Source: Carboxylicivirga mesophila (GTDB lineage: Bacteria; Bacteroidota; Bacteroidia; Bacteroidales; Marinilabiliaceae). Taken from it: a stretch of DNA of 64,000 nucleotides. The notes below the pieces were generated by a model. That model did no database searches, had not been told where the DNA came from, and saw only the letters and a list, made by a program, of their open reading frames with translations. Position 1 is the first letter of the stretch; each line of letters begins with the position of its first letter. The stretch covers positions 1-64,000 of the forward strand of contig NZ_JAGUCN010000009.1 in the NCBI RefSeq assembly GCF_018271975.1, read 5' to 3'. The position numbers and the translations under genes are program-made. Below are positions 18,251 to 28,853 of this stretch, one piece after another.

Positions 18251-19597
18251 TTAATAGATTGCAGCTCCACCACCAGATCTACCCATAATTCTACCAGACT
18301 TAGTTAATCCATCGTAATGACGCATTAACAAGTGGCTTTCGATTTGCTGTAAGGTATCTAATACAACACCCACTAGAATTAGTAGTGAAGTACCACCATA
18401 AAACTGTGCAAATCCCTGATCTACACCAGCCATCATAGCGAAAGCAGGTAAGATAGCAACCAATGCTAGAAATACAGAACCAGGTAAAGTTATTTTTGAC
18501 ATGATTGAATCTAAAAATTCAACTGTCTTTTTACCTGGCTTTACACCTGGAATAAAACCACCATTACGTTTCATATCCTCAGCCATTTGCGTAGGATTAA
18601 TAGTGATAGCAGTATAAAAATAGGTGAAAGCAATAATCATTAAGGCAAAAATTACATTATACCAAACACCTGTAAAGTTAGCAAAGATAGATGCAAAGCC
18701 GCTTGCAGTTTCGCTATCGACAAAGCCTGCAAATGTTACAGGAATGAACATGATAGCCTGAGCAAAGATGATTGGCATTACACCAGCCGCATTAACTTTT
18801 AAAGGTATATATTGGCGAACACCTCCGTATTGCTTGTTACCAACAATTCGCTTGGCATACTGAACAGGGATACGACGAGTACCCTGAACCAAGGCGATTG
18901 TTCCGGCAAATACGAAGAACAACACAACAAACTCGATTAGCAACATTACCAAACCACCGCTTCCACTAGCAGCTTCCATTCTTGATATAAACTCGGCAAA
19001 CAACGATTGTGGCAAGCGAGCAATAATACCAATCATGATGATTAGTGAAATACCATTACCAATACCTTTATCGGTAATACGTTCACCCAACCACATTACG
19101 AACATCGTTCCGGCAGTTAGGATGATTGTACTAGTAACAGTAAACGACCAACCTGTAGCTACAAAAGCCGCGTCTGGCAACTGATTAAATAGGTTTGTTA
19201 AATAACCCGGCGCTTGAACAACCAAAATCAAAACAGTCAAATAACGAGTTATCTGATTGATCTTTCTACGTCCACTTTCACCTTCCCTTTGAAGACGTTG
19301 AAAGTAAGGTACTGCAATACCCATCAATTGAATAACGATGGAAGCAGAGATGTAAGGCATAATACCCAATGCAAAGATGGATGCGTTAGAAAACGCTCCC
19401 CCTGAGAACATATCGAGCAGGCCTAATACACCGTCCCTTGTTTGACTTTTAAGCGCACTTAGTTGCGTGGGATCAATACCAGGAAGCACAACAAAAGAAC
19501 CAAGTCTGTAGATTAACAACAGACCTAACGTTGTCGTAATTCTGGATTTAAGATCCTCAATTTTCCAGATGTTGCGGATGGTTTCGAATAGTTTCAT
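18251..19597 (-). CDS. secY: Protein translocase subunit SecY
   Basis: Central channel of the Sec translocon in the inner membrane, 448 residues with about ten hydrophobic spans. Recognised from LGLLLIYRLGSFVVLPGID at the N terminus, the plug-region segment FSGGAFSNASIFALGIMPYI, and NPTQMAEDMKRNGGFIPG near the end. It lies 4 bases after rplO. Confidence 0.97.
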   Translation of the reverse strand: MKLFETIRNIWKIEDLKSRITTTLGLLLIYRLGSFVVLPGIDPTQLSALKSQTRDGVLGLLDMFSGGAFSNASIFALGIMPYISASIVIQLMGIAVPYFQRLQREGESGRRKINQITRYLTVLILVVQAPGYLTNLFNQLPDAAFVATGWSFTVTSTIILTAGTMFVMWLGERITDKGIGNGISLIIMIGIIARLPQSLFAEFISRMEAASGSGGLVMLLIEFVVLFFVFAGTIALVQGTRRIPVQYAKRIVGNKQYGGVRQYIPLKVNAAGVMPIIFAQAIMFIPVTFAGFVDSETASGFASIFANFTGVWYNVIFALMIIAFTYFYTAITINPTQMAEDMKRNGGFIPGVKPGKKTVEFLDSIMSKITLPGSVFLALVAILPAFAMMAGVDQGFAQFYGGTSLLILVGVVLDTLQQIESHLLMRHYDGLTKSGRIMGRSGGGAAIY

Positions 19598-19601
19598 TCA
19601 G

Positions 19602-20048
19602 TTACAATTTTACTACGGTTCCTTCAGCAGCTTCAATAGCTTTAGCAGCAGATTCTGAGAATGCATGAGCTTTCACTTCTAATTTAGCTTTTAGCTCACC
19701 ATTTCCTAAAATCTTCACCAAGTCATTCTTGCTAACTAAACCGGCTTGTCTTAAAACTTCAGGATCAATTACACTAACCTCTTTATTTTCAGCAATAGTC
19801 TGTAACATCTCAATGTTTACAGCCTTATACTCAACGCGGTTAATATTTTTGAATCCGAATTTAGGAACACGTCGCTGCAAAGGCATCTGACCGCCCTCAA
19901 AACCAAACTTACGTGAGTAACCCGAACGTGATTTAGCTCCTTTATGACCGCGAGTAGATGTTCCACCACGACCAGAACCTTGTCCACGACCGATACGTTT
20001 TGAGGTCTTTACTGAACCCTTTGCAGGTCTTAAGTTATTTAAATTCAT
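19602..20048 (-). CDS. rplO: 50S ribosomal protein L15
   Basis: 148 residues. The glycine/arginine-rich N terminus ([20 protein letters not shown]) and [18 protein letters not shown] are typical. It lies between rpmD and secY. Confidence 0.96.
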   Translation of the reverse strand: MNLNNLRPAKGSVKTSKRIGRGQGSGRGGTSTRGHKGAKSRSGYSRKFGFEGGQMPLQRRVPKFGFKNINRVEYKAVNIEMLQTIAENKEVSVIDPEVLRQAGLVSKNDLVKILGNGELKAKLEVKAHAFSESAAKAIEAAEGTVVKL

Positions 20049-20077
20049 ATTAATTTCCTCTAATTCGTTCGACCAAA

Positions 20078-20254
20078 TTATCTTTCTACTGTCACCAGGT
20101 GCAGTACTTTTTGAACCATTCCTTCAATTTGAGGTGTGGCTTCATGTTCAACGGTTTGCTGAAGCTTCTTCAGCCCAAGGGCAGCCAAGGTGTTTTTTTG
20201 CCTTGCAGTGGCCCCGATTTTACTCTTAACCTGAGTTACTTTTATCTTAGCCAT
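20078..20254 (-). CDS. rpmD: 50S ribosomal protein L30
   Basis: 58 residues, translated by eye: it starts [20 protein letters not shown] and continues [17 protein letters not shown]. This is the standard L30 pattern of a short ferredoxin-like-fold protein. It sits between rpsE and rplO, with gaps of 11 and 29 bases. Confidence 0.93.
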   Translation of the reverse strand: MAKIKVTQVKSKIGATARQKNTLAALGLKKLQQTVEHEATPQIEGMVQKVLHLVTVER

Positions 20255-20265
20255 TTTGTCCTTAT

Positions 20266-20784
20266 TTATCCGTTAAAAACTTTATCCATTGAAACACCTC
20301 GTTGCTCAGCAATAGTAGCAGCGTCACGCAGTTCAGTAAGGGCGCCGATAGTCGCTTTAACCAAGTTGTGAGGGTTAGATGACCCTTTTGACTTAGCCAA
20401 TACGTCTGTTACACCAACACTCTCCAATACTGCACGCATCGCACCACCAGCCTTAACTCCGGTACCGTGAGAAGCAGGCTTCATAAATACGCTTGCTCCG
20501 CCGAAACGTGCTAATTGCTCATGAGGAATAGTACCATTGATAACAGGTACTTTAACTAGATTCTTTTTGGCAGCTTCAACACCTTTTGCTATAGCTGTTG
20601 TTACTTCGCCTGCTTTACCAAGGCCCCAGCCAACAACGCCGTTCTCGTTTCCAACCACTACAATGGCAGAAAAACTAAAGGTTCTACCACCCTTGGTTAC
20701 TTTAGTTACCCTGTTGATAGCAACCAAACGATCTTTTAACTCCAGATCGTTATTGTTTCTGATTCTTTTGTTATTTCCAGCCAT
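20266..20784 (-). CDS. rpsE: 30S ribosomal protein S5
   Basis: 172 residues. The double-stranded-RNA-binding-like N-terminal half carries [20 protein letters not shown], and the second domain carries [20 protein letters not shown]5 is involved in decoding accuracy. It lies 6 bases after rplR. Confidence 0.96.
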   Translation of the reverse strand: MAGNNKRIRNNNDLELKDRLVAINRVTKVTKGGRTFSFSAIVVVGNENGVVGWGLGKAGEVTTAIAKGVEAAKKNLVKVPVINGTIPHEQLARFGGASVFMKPASHGTGVKAGGAMRAVLESVGVTDVLAKSKGSSNPHNLVKATIGALTELRDAATIAEQRGVSMDKVFNG

Positions 20785-20790
20785 CGTTTG

Positions 20791-21147
20791 TTAGAATTTA
20801 AGCCCTGCTTCACGAGCAGCATCGGCTAATTGTTTAACTCTACCATGATAAAGGTATCCATTTCTATCGAACACAACAGCACTAATACCAACCTTCTGAG
20901 CAGCTTCGGCAATGTTTTTTCCTACCATTGCAGCCACTTCCGACTTAGTACCTTTCTGATCGGCAATCTCTTTAATCAAAGAAGAAGATGCAGCTAATGT
21001 TTTACCATTAACGTCATCGATTAACTGAACAGAAATCTGCTTATTGCTTCTAAATACTGACATTCTTGGACGCTCTGCGGTTCCGCTGATATTCTTGCGA
21101 ACGCGCAATTTAATTTTTCGTCTTCTCTCTATTTTCGAAAAAGCCAT
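20791..21147 (-). CDS. rplR: 50S ribosomal protein L18
   Basis: 118 residues, 5S-rRNA-binding. Recognised from [20 protein letters not shown]-like sequence and the C-terminal [20 protein letters not shown]. Confidence 0.95.
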   Translation of the reverse strand: MAFSKIERRRKIKLRVRKNISGTAERPRMSVFRSNKQISVQLIDDVNGKTLAASSSLIKEIADQKGTKSEVAAMVGKNIAEAAQKVGISAVVFDRNGYLYHGRVKQLADAAREAGLKF

Positions 21148-21167
21148 AATTCCTAATTTAATTCAGA

Positions 21168-21719
21168 TTAAACTTTAGCAGATTTACCGGCCTTACGACG
21201 AATTTCTTCGCCTTTGAAACGTATACCTTTACCTTTATAAGGTTCTGGTTTACGTAAGGACCTGATTTTGGCACAAACCTGGCCAAGCAATTGCTTATCT
21301 GCTGATTCAAGCGAAATAATAGGATTGCTTTTTCTGTCAGTAACAGCTTCCACTTTAATTTCAGCAGGTAACATTAAGTGAATCGGGTGAGAATAGCCTA
21401 ACGCCAATTCAAGGATCTGACCTTGATTAGTTGCGCGGTAACCTACACCTACTAATTCCAACTCTTTTTTGTAACCTGTTGAAACTCCCACCACCATGTT
21501 GTTGATCAATGAGCGGTACAATCCGTGCTTAGCACGTATTTCTTTTTCATCGTTGGGACGAGCTACAGTAATAGTGCCTTCCTCAACTTTCACTTCTAAT
21601 TCAGGGTGAATTTCCTGCACCAGTTCGCCTTTTGGTCCTTTAACTGTCACAGTATTGTCTTTAACAGTTACGTTCACGCCTGAAGGTATGCTAATCGGTG
21701 CTTTTCCAATTCTTGACAT
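21168..21719 (-). CDS. rplF: 50S ribosomal protein L6
   Basis: 183 residues, two repeated L6 domains. It begins MSRIGKAPISIPSGVNVTVK and has the C-terminal signature PEPYKGKGIRFKGEEIRRKA. Confidence 0.96.
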   Translation of the reverse strand: MSRIGKAPISIPSGVNVTVKDNTVTVKGPKGELVQEIHPELEVKVEEGTITVARPNDEKEIRAKHGLYRSLINNMVVGVSTGYKKELELVGVGYRATNQGQILELALGYSHPIHLMLPAEIKVEAVTDRKSNPIISLESADKQLLGQVCAKIRSLRKPEPYKGKGIRFKGEEIRRKAGKSAKV

Positions 21720-21731
21720 AGTTCTTCTTTT

Positions 21732-22127
21732 TTAATAAACGTAACACAATACTTCACCACCAATTTTCTGTACTCGGGCTTCTTTATCTGTCATTACACC
21801 TCGTGAAGTTGACACGATAGCAATACCAAGACCGTTAAGAACGCGAGGTAAACTACGATACCCGGCATACGAGCGTAAACCAGGTGTACTCACGCGCTTA
21901 AGCGCTTTGATAGCCGGAGTTTTTGTTTGAGGATCGTACTTCAGTGCGATCTTAACTACTCCTTGCTTGTCATCTTCGATGAATTTGTAATTTAAGATGT
22001 ACCCTTTCTCGAAAAGAATTTTGGTCATCTCTCTTTTAAGGTTGGAAGCCGGAACTTCAACAACCCTATGACCCGCCATAATGGCGTTCCTGATTCGTGT
22101 CAGGAAATCTGCTATTGGATCTGTCAT
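21732..22127 (-). CDS. rpsH: 30S ribosomal protein S8
   Basis: 131 residues. Begins [15 protein letters not shown] and ends with [20 protein letters not shown] followed by VLCYVY. S8 is the translational repressor of the spc operon in E. coli; whether this holds in Bacteroidota is not known from the sequence. The 59-base gap before it is one of the larger ones in this stretch. Confidence 0.96.
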   Translation of the reverse strand: MTDPIADFLTRIRNAIMAGHRVVEVPASNLKREMTKILFEKGYILNYKFIEDDKQGVVKIALKYDPQTKTPAIKALKRVSTPGLRSYAGYRSLPRVLNGLGIAIVSTSRGVMTDKEARVQKIGGEVLCYVY

Positions 22128-22186
22128 TTTATAAAGATTAAATTGATCCCGGCATTAATACAACACCGGGACAATATTTAACACTC

Positions 22187-22456
22187 TTACCAACTTGCTT
22201 TTTTAACACCAGGTATTAAACCAGCTGAAGCCATTTCGCGGAACTGAATCCTTGAAAGGCCAAACTGTCGCATATAACCTTTCGGACGTCCGGTTAATTT
22301 GCAACGGTTGTGCATACGCACAGGTGAAGCGTTCTTAGGCAGCTTTTGCAAACCTACATAATCACCTTCTTCCTTAAGCCTAGCACGTTTTTCAGCGTAT
22401 TTGGCAACAAGCTTAGCCCTTTTTACCTCACGGGCTTTCATTGATTCCTTTGCCAT
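22187..22456 (-). CDS. rpsN: 30S ribosomal protein S14
   Basis: 89 residues, the long form. It contains [20 protein letters not shown] but lacks the four-cysteine zinc motif of the short form, so it is zinc-independent. It lies 4 bases after rplE. Confidence 0.95.
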   Translation of the reverse strand: MAKESMKAREVKRAKLVAKYAEKRARLKEEGDYVGLQKLPKNASPVRMHNRCKLTGRPKGYMRQFGLSRIQFREMASAGLIPGVKKASW

Positions 22457-22460
22457 ATAA

Positions 22461-23018
22461 CTAGTTATTTTTCACGTTTTTAAATGGTAACCCAAACTCT
22501 TTTAACAGAGCATAAGCTTCCTCATCGGTTTTTCCCGAGGTCACAAAGGTAATATTCATACCCAATATTTTTGACACATTGTCAATATTTATTTCAGGAA
22601 AAATGATTTGTTCTTCAATACCTAAGGTATAGTTTCCACGTCCATCAAGCTTACTGTTGATACCTTTGAAGTCGCGAATTCGAGGCAGTGCCACACGAAT
22701 TAAACGCTCAAGGAATTCATACATGTTCTCACGACGAAGTGTTACACGTACTCCAATTGGCATTTTTTTACGAAGCTTAAAGTTCGAAATATCTTTCTTC
22801 GAAAGCGTAGCCACAGCCTTTTGTCCTGTGATAGTAGTTAGTTCTTTGATGGCGTTCTCAATCATTTTCTTGTCAGCAGTTGCTGCACCAAGACCCTGGT
22901 TGATAACAATCTTTTCTAACTTAGGAACCTGCATGATTGATTTGAACCCGAATTCTTTCATCAAGTTCGGTACAATCTCGTCCTTATACTGTTTTCTTAA
23001 ACTAGGTGTATAACTCAT
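22461..23018 (-). CDS. rplE: 50S ribosomal protein L5
   Basis: 185 residues, 5S-rRNA-binding and in contact with S13 and P-site tRNA. Recognised from [28 protein letters not shown] and [20 protein letters not shown]. The start codon overlaps the rplX stop by one base (TAATG), which suggests translational coupling. Confidence 0.96.
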   Translation of the reverse strand: MSYTPSLRKQYKDEIVPNLMKEFGFKSIMQVPKLEKIVINQGLGAATADKKMIENAIKELTTITGQKAVATLSKKDISNFKLRKKMPIGVRVTLRRENMYEFLERLIRVALPRIRDFKGINSKLDGRGNYTLGIEEQIIFPEINIDNVSKILGMNITFVTSGKTDEEAYALLKEFGLPFKNVKNN

Positions 23019-23338
23019 TACTTGATCTCCTCCCCTGATTTTTTAGCAATTCGAACCAGTTTTCCATCATCATTCAACTTACGACCAATACGTGTTGGTT
23101 TTCCGGTTGAAGGATCTTTCACATTTAAATTTGAAATGTGAATAGGAGCCTCTTTCTTAACTATACCTCCTTGCGGACTTTCAGCATTAGGCTTTGTGTG
23201 CTTGCTCACCATGTTAACACCTTCAACAATGGCGCGGTTTTTAGCAGGAAATACCTCAAGTACTTTCCCTTCCTGGCCTTTGTTGACACCGGCATTAACA
23301 ATTACGATGTCGCCTTTTTTAATATGCAATTTACCCAT
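23018..23338 (-). CDS. rplX: 50S ribosomal protein L24
   Basis: 106 residues, an assembly initiator of the large subunit. The KOW motif is visible near the N terminus ([20 protein letters not shown]). Its stop overlaps the rplE start by one base. Confidence 0.95.
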   Translation of the reverse strand: MGKLHIKKGDIVIVNAGVNKGQEGKVLEVFPAKNRAIVEGVNMVSKHTKPNAESPQGGIVKKEAPIHISNLNVKDPSTGKPTRIGRKLNDDGKLVRIAKKSGEEIK

Positions 23339-23358
23339 TGTTCTAATCTCTTTGATGA

Positions 23359-23724
23359 TTAAAGTACTTCAGGCGCCAACGATACGATCTTCATATATCC
23401 TTCCCTTACCTCACGGGCAACAGGACCGAAAATACGTGTTCCTCTCATTTCTCCGGCCTGGTTCAATAGAACACAAGCATTTTCATCAAAGCGGATGTAG
23501 GAACCATCTTGGCGTCTAACTTCTTTTTTAGTGCGCACTACTACAGCCTTGGTTACAGTACCTTTTTTAAGGTCGCCACCAGGGATTGCGCTTTTTACAG
23601 TTACCACGATACGATCGCCTACTCCGGCATAACGCTTCCTTGTTCCTCCCAGAACACGGATACATAATACTTCTTTGGCTCCACTGTTATCAGCAACTGC
23701 AAGTCTAGATTCTTGTTGTATCAT
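23359..23724 (-). CDS. rplN: 50S ribosomal protein L14
   Basis: 121 residues. The family begins [19 protein letters not shown], as here, and ends with [18 protein letters not shown]. It lies only 2 bases after rpsQ. Confidence 0.96.
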   Translation of the reverse strand: MIQQESRLAVADNSGAKEVLCIRVLGGTRKRYAGVGDRIVVTVKSAIPGGDLKKGTVTKAVVVRTKKEVRRQDGSYIRFDENACVLLNQAGEMRGTRIFGPVAREVREGYMKIVSLAPEVL

Positions 23725-23726
23725 GA

Positions 23727-23981
23727 TTACTTAGCTCTTTCTAGAATTTCAACTAATCTCCAACGTTTAGTCTTGCTCAAGGGACGAGTCTCCATAATTT
23801 TTACGGTATCCCCAATATTGCAGGTGTTGTCTTCATCGTGCGCGTGAAACTTCTTGGTCTTTTTCACGAACTTACCGTAGATGGGGTGCTTTTCGCGGAT
23901 CTCTACAGAAACAACGATAGACTTCTCCATCTTGTTGCTTGCCACAACACCAATACGCTCTTTTCTAAGATTTCTATCCAT
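23727..23981 (-). CDS. rpsQ: 30S ribosomal protein S17
   Basis: 84 residues, OB-fold 16S-rRNA binder. Recognised from [20 protein letters not shown] and the C-terminal [19 protein letters not shown]. Confidence 0.95.
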   Translation of the reverse strand: MDRNLRKERIGVVASNKMEKSIVVSVEIREKHPIYGKFVKKTKKFHAHDEDNTCNIGDTVKIMETRPLSKTKRWRLVEILERAK

Positions 23982-23988
23982 CTCCTAA

Positions 23989-24186
23989 TTATTTTTCAGT
24001 TTGTTGCTTTTGACTCAAAATAGTCTTCAAGCGCGCAATGTTTCTACGAGTATGTCTAATCTGCATTGGATTTTCCAATGGCGAAGTAGCATGGTTTAAC
24101 TCCAACTGTTGCAAAGCAGCAGTTTCAGTTTCGATACGCTCAGCTATTTCGCTAACACTTAATTCTTTGATTTCTTCTACTTTCAT
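23989..24186 (-). CDS. rpmC: 50S ribosomal protein L29
   Basis: I chose the ATG at 24186 (65 residues, MKVEEIKELS). The longer frame from 24213 would overlap rplP and add nine residues absent from the family. The chosen start lies 4 bases after the rplP stop and is preceded by AAGGAC, a Shine-Dalgarno-like sequence. The conserved helix-hairpin IRHTRRNIARLKTIL is near the C terminus. Confidence 0.93.
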   Translation of the reverse strand: MKVEEIKELSVSEIAERIETETAALQQLELNHATSPLENPMQIRHTRRNIARLKTILSQKQQTEK

Positions 24187-24190
24187 GTCC

Positions 24191-24622
24191 TTAAGCATTT
24201 GTTGATTCAACATAGTCTCTTCTCACAACGAACTTTGTAGTTACCGGAAGCTTTTGAGCGGCAAGGCGCAATGCTTCTTTAGCTACTTCGTAAGGTACTC
24301 CTTCACATTCTAAAATAATGCGTCCTGGAGTAACAGGGGCCACAAATCCTTCCGGACTACCTTTACCTTTACCCATACGTACTTCGGCTGGCTTTTTAGT
24401 AATCGGTTTGTCAGGAAATATTCTAATCCAGATCTGTCCCTGACGCTGCATGTAGCGCGTTACGGCGATACGAGCAGATTCAATCTGACGACCTGTAATC
24501 CATTTACTCTGTAAGGCTTTGATACCGAAAGATCCGAACGCCAGTTCCTGCCCGCGTTGAGCTTCACCCTTCATCCGGCCTTTCTGCCTTCTTCTAAATT
24601 TTACTTTCTTTGGTTGTAACAT
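24191..24622 (-). CDS. rplP: 50S ribosomal protein L16
   Basis: 143 residues, lining the A site of the large subunit. Begins [19 protein letters not shown] and contains [20 protein letters not shown], the family signature. Confidence 0.96.
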   Translation of the reverse strand: MLQPKKVKFRRRQKGRMKGEAQRGQELAFGSFGIKALQSKWITGRQIESARIAVTRYMQRQGQIWIRIFPDKPITKKPAEVRMGKGKGSPEGFVAPVTPGRIILECEGVPYEVAKEALRLAAQKLPVTTKFVVRRDYVESTNA

Positions 24623-24652
24623 CGTTCCTAATCAATTAATGTGAAAGGAGAA

Positions 24653-25375
24653 TTACTTCTTATTATTTCTTCTTCTCGGACCTCTACCGCCACCGCGGTT
24701 TCCACCAGTGCCTTTTTCTTTGGTATTGAAAGCTGGAGATAAATCTGGCTTACCATAAATTTCTCCTTTGCAAATCCACACCTTGATACCAATCAGACCC
24801 ATTTTAGTCAGGGCTTCTTCCTGAGCATAGTCGATATTAGCACGTAATGTATGCAGTGGCGTACGGCCTTCTTTATACATTTCGCTACGCGCCATCTCAG
24901 CTCCGTTCAAACGTCCTGAAATCTGAATTTTGATACCTTCAGCACCCATTCTCATGGTAGAAGCGATGGCCATTTTAATGGCACGACGATATGCGATACG
25001 TCCTTCCACCTGACGAGCGATGTTTTTCGCTACAATAATAGCGTCCAACTCTGGTCTCTTTACCTCAAAGATGTTAATCTGAACTTCTTTGTCGGTAATT
25101 TTCTTAAGCTCCTCTTTCAGTTTGTCTACTTCCTGACCTCCCTTACCAATAATGATACCTGGACGTGCAGTGAAAACGGTAATAGTAACCAATTTCAAAG
25201 TACGCTCGATAATGATACGAGAGATGCTGGCTTTAGCTAAACGTGCATTGAGGTACTTTCTGATTTTGGAGTCTTCTAATAGCTTATCGCCATAGTTCTT
25301 TCCTCCATACCAGTTAGAATCCCATCCTTTGATGATTCCTAACCTGTTACTAATTGGATTAACTTTTTGTCCCAT
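24653..25375 (-). CDS. rpsC: 30S ribosomal protein S3
   Basis: 240 residues, at the mRNA entry channel. The KH domain ([20 protein letters not shown]) and the C-terminal S3 domain ([20 protein letters not shown]) are both visible. It ends with a Gly/Arg-rich tail. Confidence 0.97.
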   Translation of the reverse strand: MGQKVNPISNRLGIIKGWDSNWYGGKNYGDKLLEDSKIRKYLNARLAKASISRIIIERTLKLVTITVFTARPGIIIGKGGQEVDKLKEELKKITDKEVQINIFEVKRPELDAIIVAKNIARQVEGRIAYRRAIKMAIASTMRMGAEGIKIQISGRLNGAEMARSEMYKEGRTPLHTLRANIDYAQEEALTKMGLIGIKVWICKGEIYGKPDLSPAFNTKEKGTGGNRGGGRGPRRRNNKK

Positions 25376-25382
25376 CTAGCTA

Positions 25383-25802
25383 TTAGTTTTCTTGTGTTTC
25401 ACTTGATACTACTTTGCTTGCAACACGCAACGTAACGTGGTTTGAACGCTTTCTGATACGGTGCGCACGACCCTGTGGAGCCGGACGTAAACGTTTCAAA
25501 ATACGGCCTGAATCAACCGCGATCTCACTCACATACAAGTTGGCGTCTTCGATGCGAACACCTTCGTTCTTTTCTTTCCAATTAGCGATAGCAGAAAGCA
25601 ACAGTTTCTCAACCCTTCTGGAAGCTTCTTTCGATGAGAATTTCAGCATATCCAGAGCAAGGTTCACCTCTTTACCTCGGATCATGTCGGCAACAAGGCG
25701 CATCTTCCGTGGTGAAGTCGGTACATTGCGAAGCTTTGCGAAGTAATCGGTCTTCTTGGCTTCCTTTATTTTTTCAGCTCTTATTCTTTTTCTTGCACCC
25801 AT
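25383..25802 (-). CDS. rplV: 50S ribosomal protein L22
   Basis: 139 residues, exit-tunnel protein. Recognised from [20 protein letters not shown] and [20 protein letters not shown]. The N terminus carries a basic extension before the family core. Confidence 0.95.
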   Translation of the reverse strand: MGARKRIRAEKIKEAKKTDYFAKLRNVPTSPRKMRLVADMIRGKEVNLALDMLKFSSKEASRRVEKLLLSAIANWKEKNEGVRIEDANLYVSEIAVDSGRILKRLRPAPQGRAHRIRKRSNHVTLRVASKVVSSETQEN

Positions 25803-25840
25803 TTTTTACTGTTTAAAGAATTTAAATATTGGCAGGCCAA

Positions 25841-26110
25841 TTATTTTTTCTTATTACCTCCATGACCGCGGTATGTGCGGGTTGGGGCAAATTCGCCTAA
25901 TTTGTGTCCTACCATATTTTCAGTAACATAAACCGGGATAAACTTATTGCCGTTGTGTACAGCAATAGTGTGTCCTACAAATTCCGGTGAAATCATAGAA
26001 GCACGTGCCCAAGTTTTAATAACTGATTTCTTACCTGACTCGTTCTGTGCCAGAACTTTCTTTTCCAGTTTAAAGTCGATAAATGGGCCTTTTTTTAATG
26101 ATCTGCTCAT
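25841..26110 (-). CDS. rpsS: 30S ribosomal protein S19
   Basis: 89 residues, head protein. Begins [15 protein letters not shown] and contains [20 protein letters not shown] and [16 protein letters not shown], all typical of S19. Confidence 0.96.
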   Translation of the reverse strand: MSRSLKKGPFIDFKLEKKVLAQNESGKKSVIKTWARASMISPEFVGHTIAVHNGNKFIPVYVTENMVGHKLGEFAPTRTYRGHGGNKKK

Positions 26111-26130
26111 AATTCGTTTAAATTAACCGG

Positions 26131-26955
26131 TTATTTTTTCCTTCTTTCAATGATGTATTGGTTTGAAGCCTTCTTCTTGTGACGAGTCTTATAACCCTTA
26201 GCCAATACCCCTGTACGAGATCTTGGGTGTCCTCCTGAAGAACGACCTTCACCACCACCCATTGGGTGATCAACTGGGTTCATAGCCACACCACGTACGC
26301 GTGGACGACGACCCAACCAACGGCTACGTCCAGCTTTTCCTGAACGCTCAAGAGCGTGATCTGAGTTACCTACTGCACCTAAAGTAGCACGACAAGTAGT
26401 CAGAATCATTCTTGTTTCGCCTGAAGGCAATTTAACAACCGCGTATTTTCCATCACGAGCAGCCAACTGAGCAAAAGTACCAGCACTACGTGCCATTGTA
26501 CCACCCTGGCCCGGACGCAATTCGATGTTGTGAATAATGGAACCTAAAGGAATCTCGCTTAATGGCAAGCTGTTACCGATTTCAGGAGCAACCCCTGTTC
26601 CTGAAGCAATTGCTTGACCTACCTGCAACCCGTTAGGTGCAAGAATGTACCTTTTTTCTCCATCAGCGTAAGCTAGCAATGCAATACGAGCACTCCGGTT
26701 TGGATCGTACTGAATTGACTCAACTGTTGCGTTAACACCGTCTTTATTACGCTTAAAGTCGATTACCCTGTATCTCCTTTTGTGACCACCACCGATATTT
26801 CTAACGGTCATTTTACCGGTGTTATTTCTACCACCAGACTTCTTTAATGGCCTCAATAAGGACTTTTCTGGTGACGCTGATGTAATCGTATCAAACGCAC
26901 CAATAATTTTGTGTCTCTGCCCCGGTGTTGTGGGCTTTAGTTTTCTTACTGCCAT
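26131..26955 (-). CDS. rplB: 50S ribosomal protein L2
   Basis: 274 residues, essential for peptidyltransferase-centre assembly. The N-terminal RNA-binding part has [20 protein letters not shown]. The C-terminal signature [20 protein letters not shown] carries the conserved histidine. It lies 5 bases after rplW. Confidence 0.97.
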   Translation of the reverse strand: MAVRKLKPTTPGQRHKIIGAFDTITSASPEKSLLRPLKKSGGRNNTGKMTVRNIGGGHKRRYRVIDFKRNKDGVNATVESIQYDPNRSARIALLAYADGEKRYILAPNGLQVGQAIASGTGVAPEIGNSLPLSEIPLGSIIHNIELRPGQGGTMARSAGTFAQLAARDGKYAVVKLPSGETRMILTTCRATLGAVGNSDHALERSGKAGRSRWLGRRPRVRGVAMNPVDHPMGGGEGRSSGGHPRSRTGVLAKGYKTRHKKKASNQYIIERRKK

Positions 26956-26960
26956 TTTTA

Positions 26961-27251
26961 TTAGATATTGCTATAAAAATCAATAGTATCTCCTTCAGCT
27001 AATGTTACTACAGCTTTTTTGAAGGAATTTGTTCTACCAACAATAACTCCACTTTTTGTGTAACGCGACTTTGATTTCCCCGCGTATACCATTGTATTGA
27101 CAGACTCAACACTTACGTTGTATAACTCTTCAACAGCGTCTTTGATCTGCAGCTTGTTAGCTTTTTTATCAACAACGAATGCGAAGCGATTCAACTTTTC
27201 GCCAAGTTCTGTCATTTTTTCAGTTACAATCGGTTTAATAATAACTTTCAT
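26961..27251 (-). CDS. rplW: 50S ribosomal protein L23
   Basis: 96 residues, at the exit-tunnel mouth and a docking site for trigger factor and SRP. Recognised from [20 protein letters not shown] and [15 protein letters not shown]-like sequence. It lies 11 bases after rplD. Confidence 0.94.
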   Translation of the reverse strand: MKVIIKPIVTEKMTELGEKLNRFAFVVDKKANKLQIKDAVEELYNVSVESVNTMVYAGKSKSRYTKSGVIVGRTNSFKKAVVTLAEGDTIDFYSNI

Positions 27252-27262
27252 GACGAGCCTCC

Positions 27263-27892
27263 TTATGCGTTAAACAGTTTACCGAATTCTTCTACAGAAC
27301 TTTCTACTAACACCAAGTTTTTAGCTTTCATGATGTCATATGTATTAAGTTCAGCCAATGTCACTACGTCAGCACGCTGAATATTGCGGGCAGAGCGGTA
27401 GATGTTATCGTTAGCCTCTTTTAACACTAATAATGAGCGCTGACCATTCATTTTCAGGTTAGCAATCATTGCAGCGTATTCTTTTGTTTTAGGCGCTTCG
27501 AAGTTGAAGTCTTCCAAAACAGTAATCATTTGCTGCTGTGCCTTGTAGGCTAGCGCAGATTTACGAGCCAACTGCTTAAGTTTTTTATTCAACTTAAAAC
27601 GATAGTTACGTGGACGAGGACCAAATACGCGACCTCCACCAACGAACACAGGAGACTTGATACTACCCGCACGGGCGGTACCTGTACCTTTTTGTTTTTT
27701 GATCTTACGAGTACTTCCTGCTATTTCTGCACGTTCCTTTGACTTATGAGTCCCTTGACGATTGTTAGCCAAGTATTGTTTTACATCAAGGTAAATGGCA
27801 TGATCGCTGGGCTCAATTCCGAACACCGTTTCAGGTAATGTTACCTTTCTTCCGGTTTCTTTTCCTTCTAATGTTAATACGTTCAGTTCCAT
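27263..27892 (-). CDS. rplD: 50S ribosomal protein L4
   Basis: 209 residues, with a tunnel loop ([20 protein letters not shown]) and a globular part. L4 is the S10-operon autoregulator in E. coli; no leader for this was identified here. Its start overlaps the rplC stop by one base (TAATG). Confidence 0.95.
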   Translation of the reverse strand: MELNVLTLEGKETGRKVTLPETVFGIEPSDHAIYLDVKQYLANNRQGTHKSKERAEIAGSTRKIKKQKGTGTARAGSIKSPVFVGGGRVFGPRPRNYRFKLNKKLKQLARKSALAYKAQQQMITVLEDFNFEAPKTKEYAAMIANLKMNGQRSLLVLKEANDNIYRSARNIQRADVVTLAELNTYDIMKAKNLVLVESSVEEFGKLFNA

Positions 27893-28509
27893 TACTTTTC
27901 AATAATTAGATATGAGCCTTTTGCACCCGGAACAGAACCTTTAACCAAAATAAGGTTGTTCTCAGGAATTACTTTAATCACTTTCAGGTTTTCAACCTTT
28001 ACTCTGTCACCACCGGTACGACCAGCCATGCGCATACCTTTGAATACTCTAGCAGGGTATGATGCTGCACCAATAGATCCAGGAGCACGCAAACGGTTGT
28101 GCTGTCCGTGGGTAGACTGACCTACTCCACCAAATCCATGACGCTTAACTACACCTTGAAAACCTTTACCTTTTGAGATACCAGTGATATCAACAAAAGA
28201 GTTTTCATCGAAAAGGTTCACATCAACAGTTTCACCTAATTTGAATTCGTTGTCGAATTCGTGGAATTCAACCACTTTACGCTTAGGTGCTGAACCGGCC
28301 TTTTTAAAATGGCCAGCTTCAGGTTTTGTTGTGCTTTTTTCCTTCTTGTCGTCAAACGCCAACTGTACAGCCTCGTAACCGTCAGTTTCCACAGTTTTGA
28401 TCTGTGTAACTACGCAAGGGCCTGCTTCGATAACAGTGCATGGCACATTTTTACCATCGGCACTGAAAACGGATGTCATTCCGATTTTTTTTCCAATTAG
28501 TCCTGGCAT
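27892..28509 (-). CDS. rplC: 50S ribosomal protein L3
   Basis: 205 residues. Begins [15 protein letters not shown] and has the family signature region [20 protein letters not shown] followed by [16 protein letters not shown]. It lies 20 bases after rpsJ. Confidence 0.96.
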   Translation of the reverse strand: MPGLIGKKIGMTSVFSADGKNVPCTVIEAGPCVVTQIKTVETDGYEAVQLAFDDKKEKSTTKPEAGHFKKAGSAPKRKVVEFHEFDNEFKLGETVDVNLFDENSFVDITGISKGKGFQGVVKRHGFGGVGQSTHGQHNRLRAPGSIGAASYPARVFKGMRMAGRTGGDRVKVENLKVIKVIPENNLILVKGSVPGAKGSYLIIEK

Positions 28510-28529
28510 TGTTTAAACATTTAAGATTA

Positions 28530-28835
28530 TCACACTTTAATTTCTACTTCTACACCACTTGGCAACTCCAACTTCATCAAAGCATCGATTGTTTTAGCTG
28601 TAGAGCTATAAATATCAATCAAACGCTTGTAAGATGATAATTGAAACTGCTCACGTGATTTCTTGTTCACAAATGTGGAGCGCAACACAGTGAAGATACG
28701 CTTGTGAGTAGGTAGCGGAATAGGACCGCTAACTACTGCACCAGTGCTCTTAACTGTCTTTACAATCTTCTCAGCTGACTTGTCAACCAAGTTATGATCG
28801 TAAGATTTAAGTTTTATTCTAATTTTCTGACTCAT
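28530..28835 (-). CDS. rpsJ: 30S ribosomal protein S10
   Basis: I chose the ATG at 28835 (101 residues, [18 protein letters not shown]), which matches the family start; the frame can open four codons earlier. S10 is also the NusE transcription antitermination factor. [20 protein letters not shown] is the diagnostic segment. Confidence 0.95.
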   Translation of the reverse strand: MSQKIRIKLKSYDHNLVDKSAEKIVKTVKSTGAVVSGPIPLPTHKRIFTVLRSTFVNKKSREQFQLSSYKRLIDIYSSTAKTIDALMKLELPSGVEVEIKV

Positions 28836-28853
28836 AGTGGAGAACACTAATTC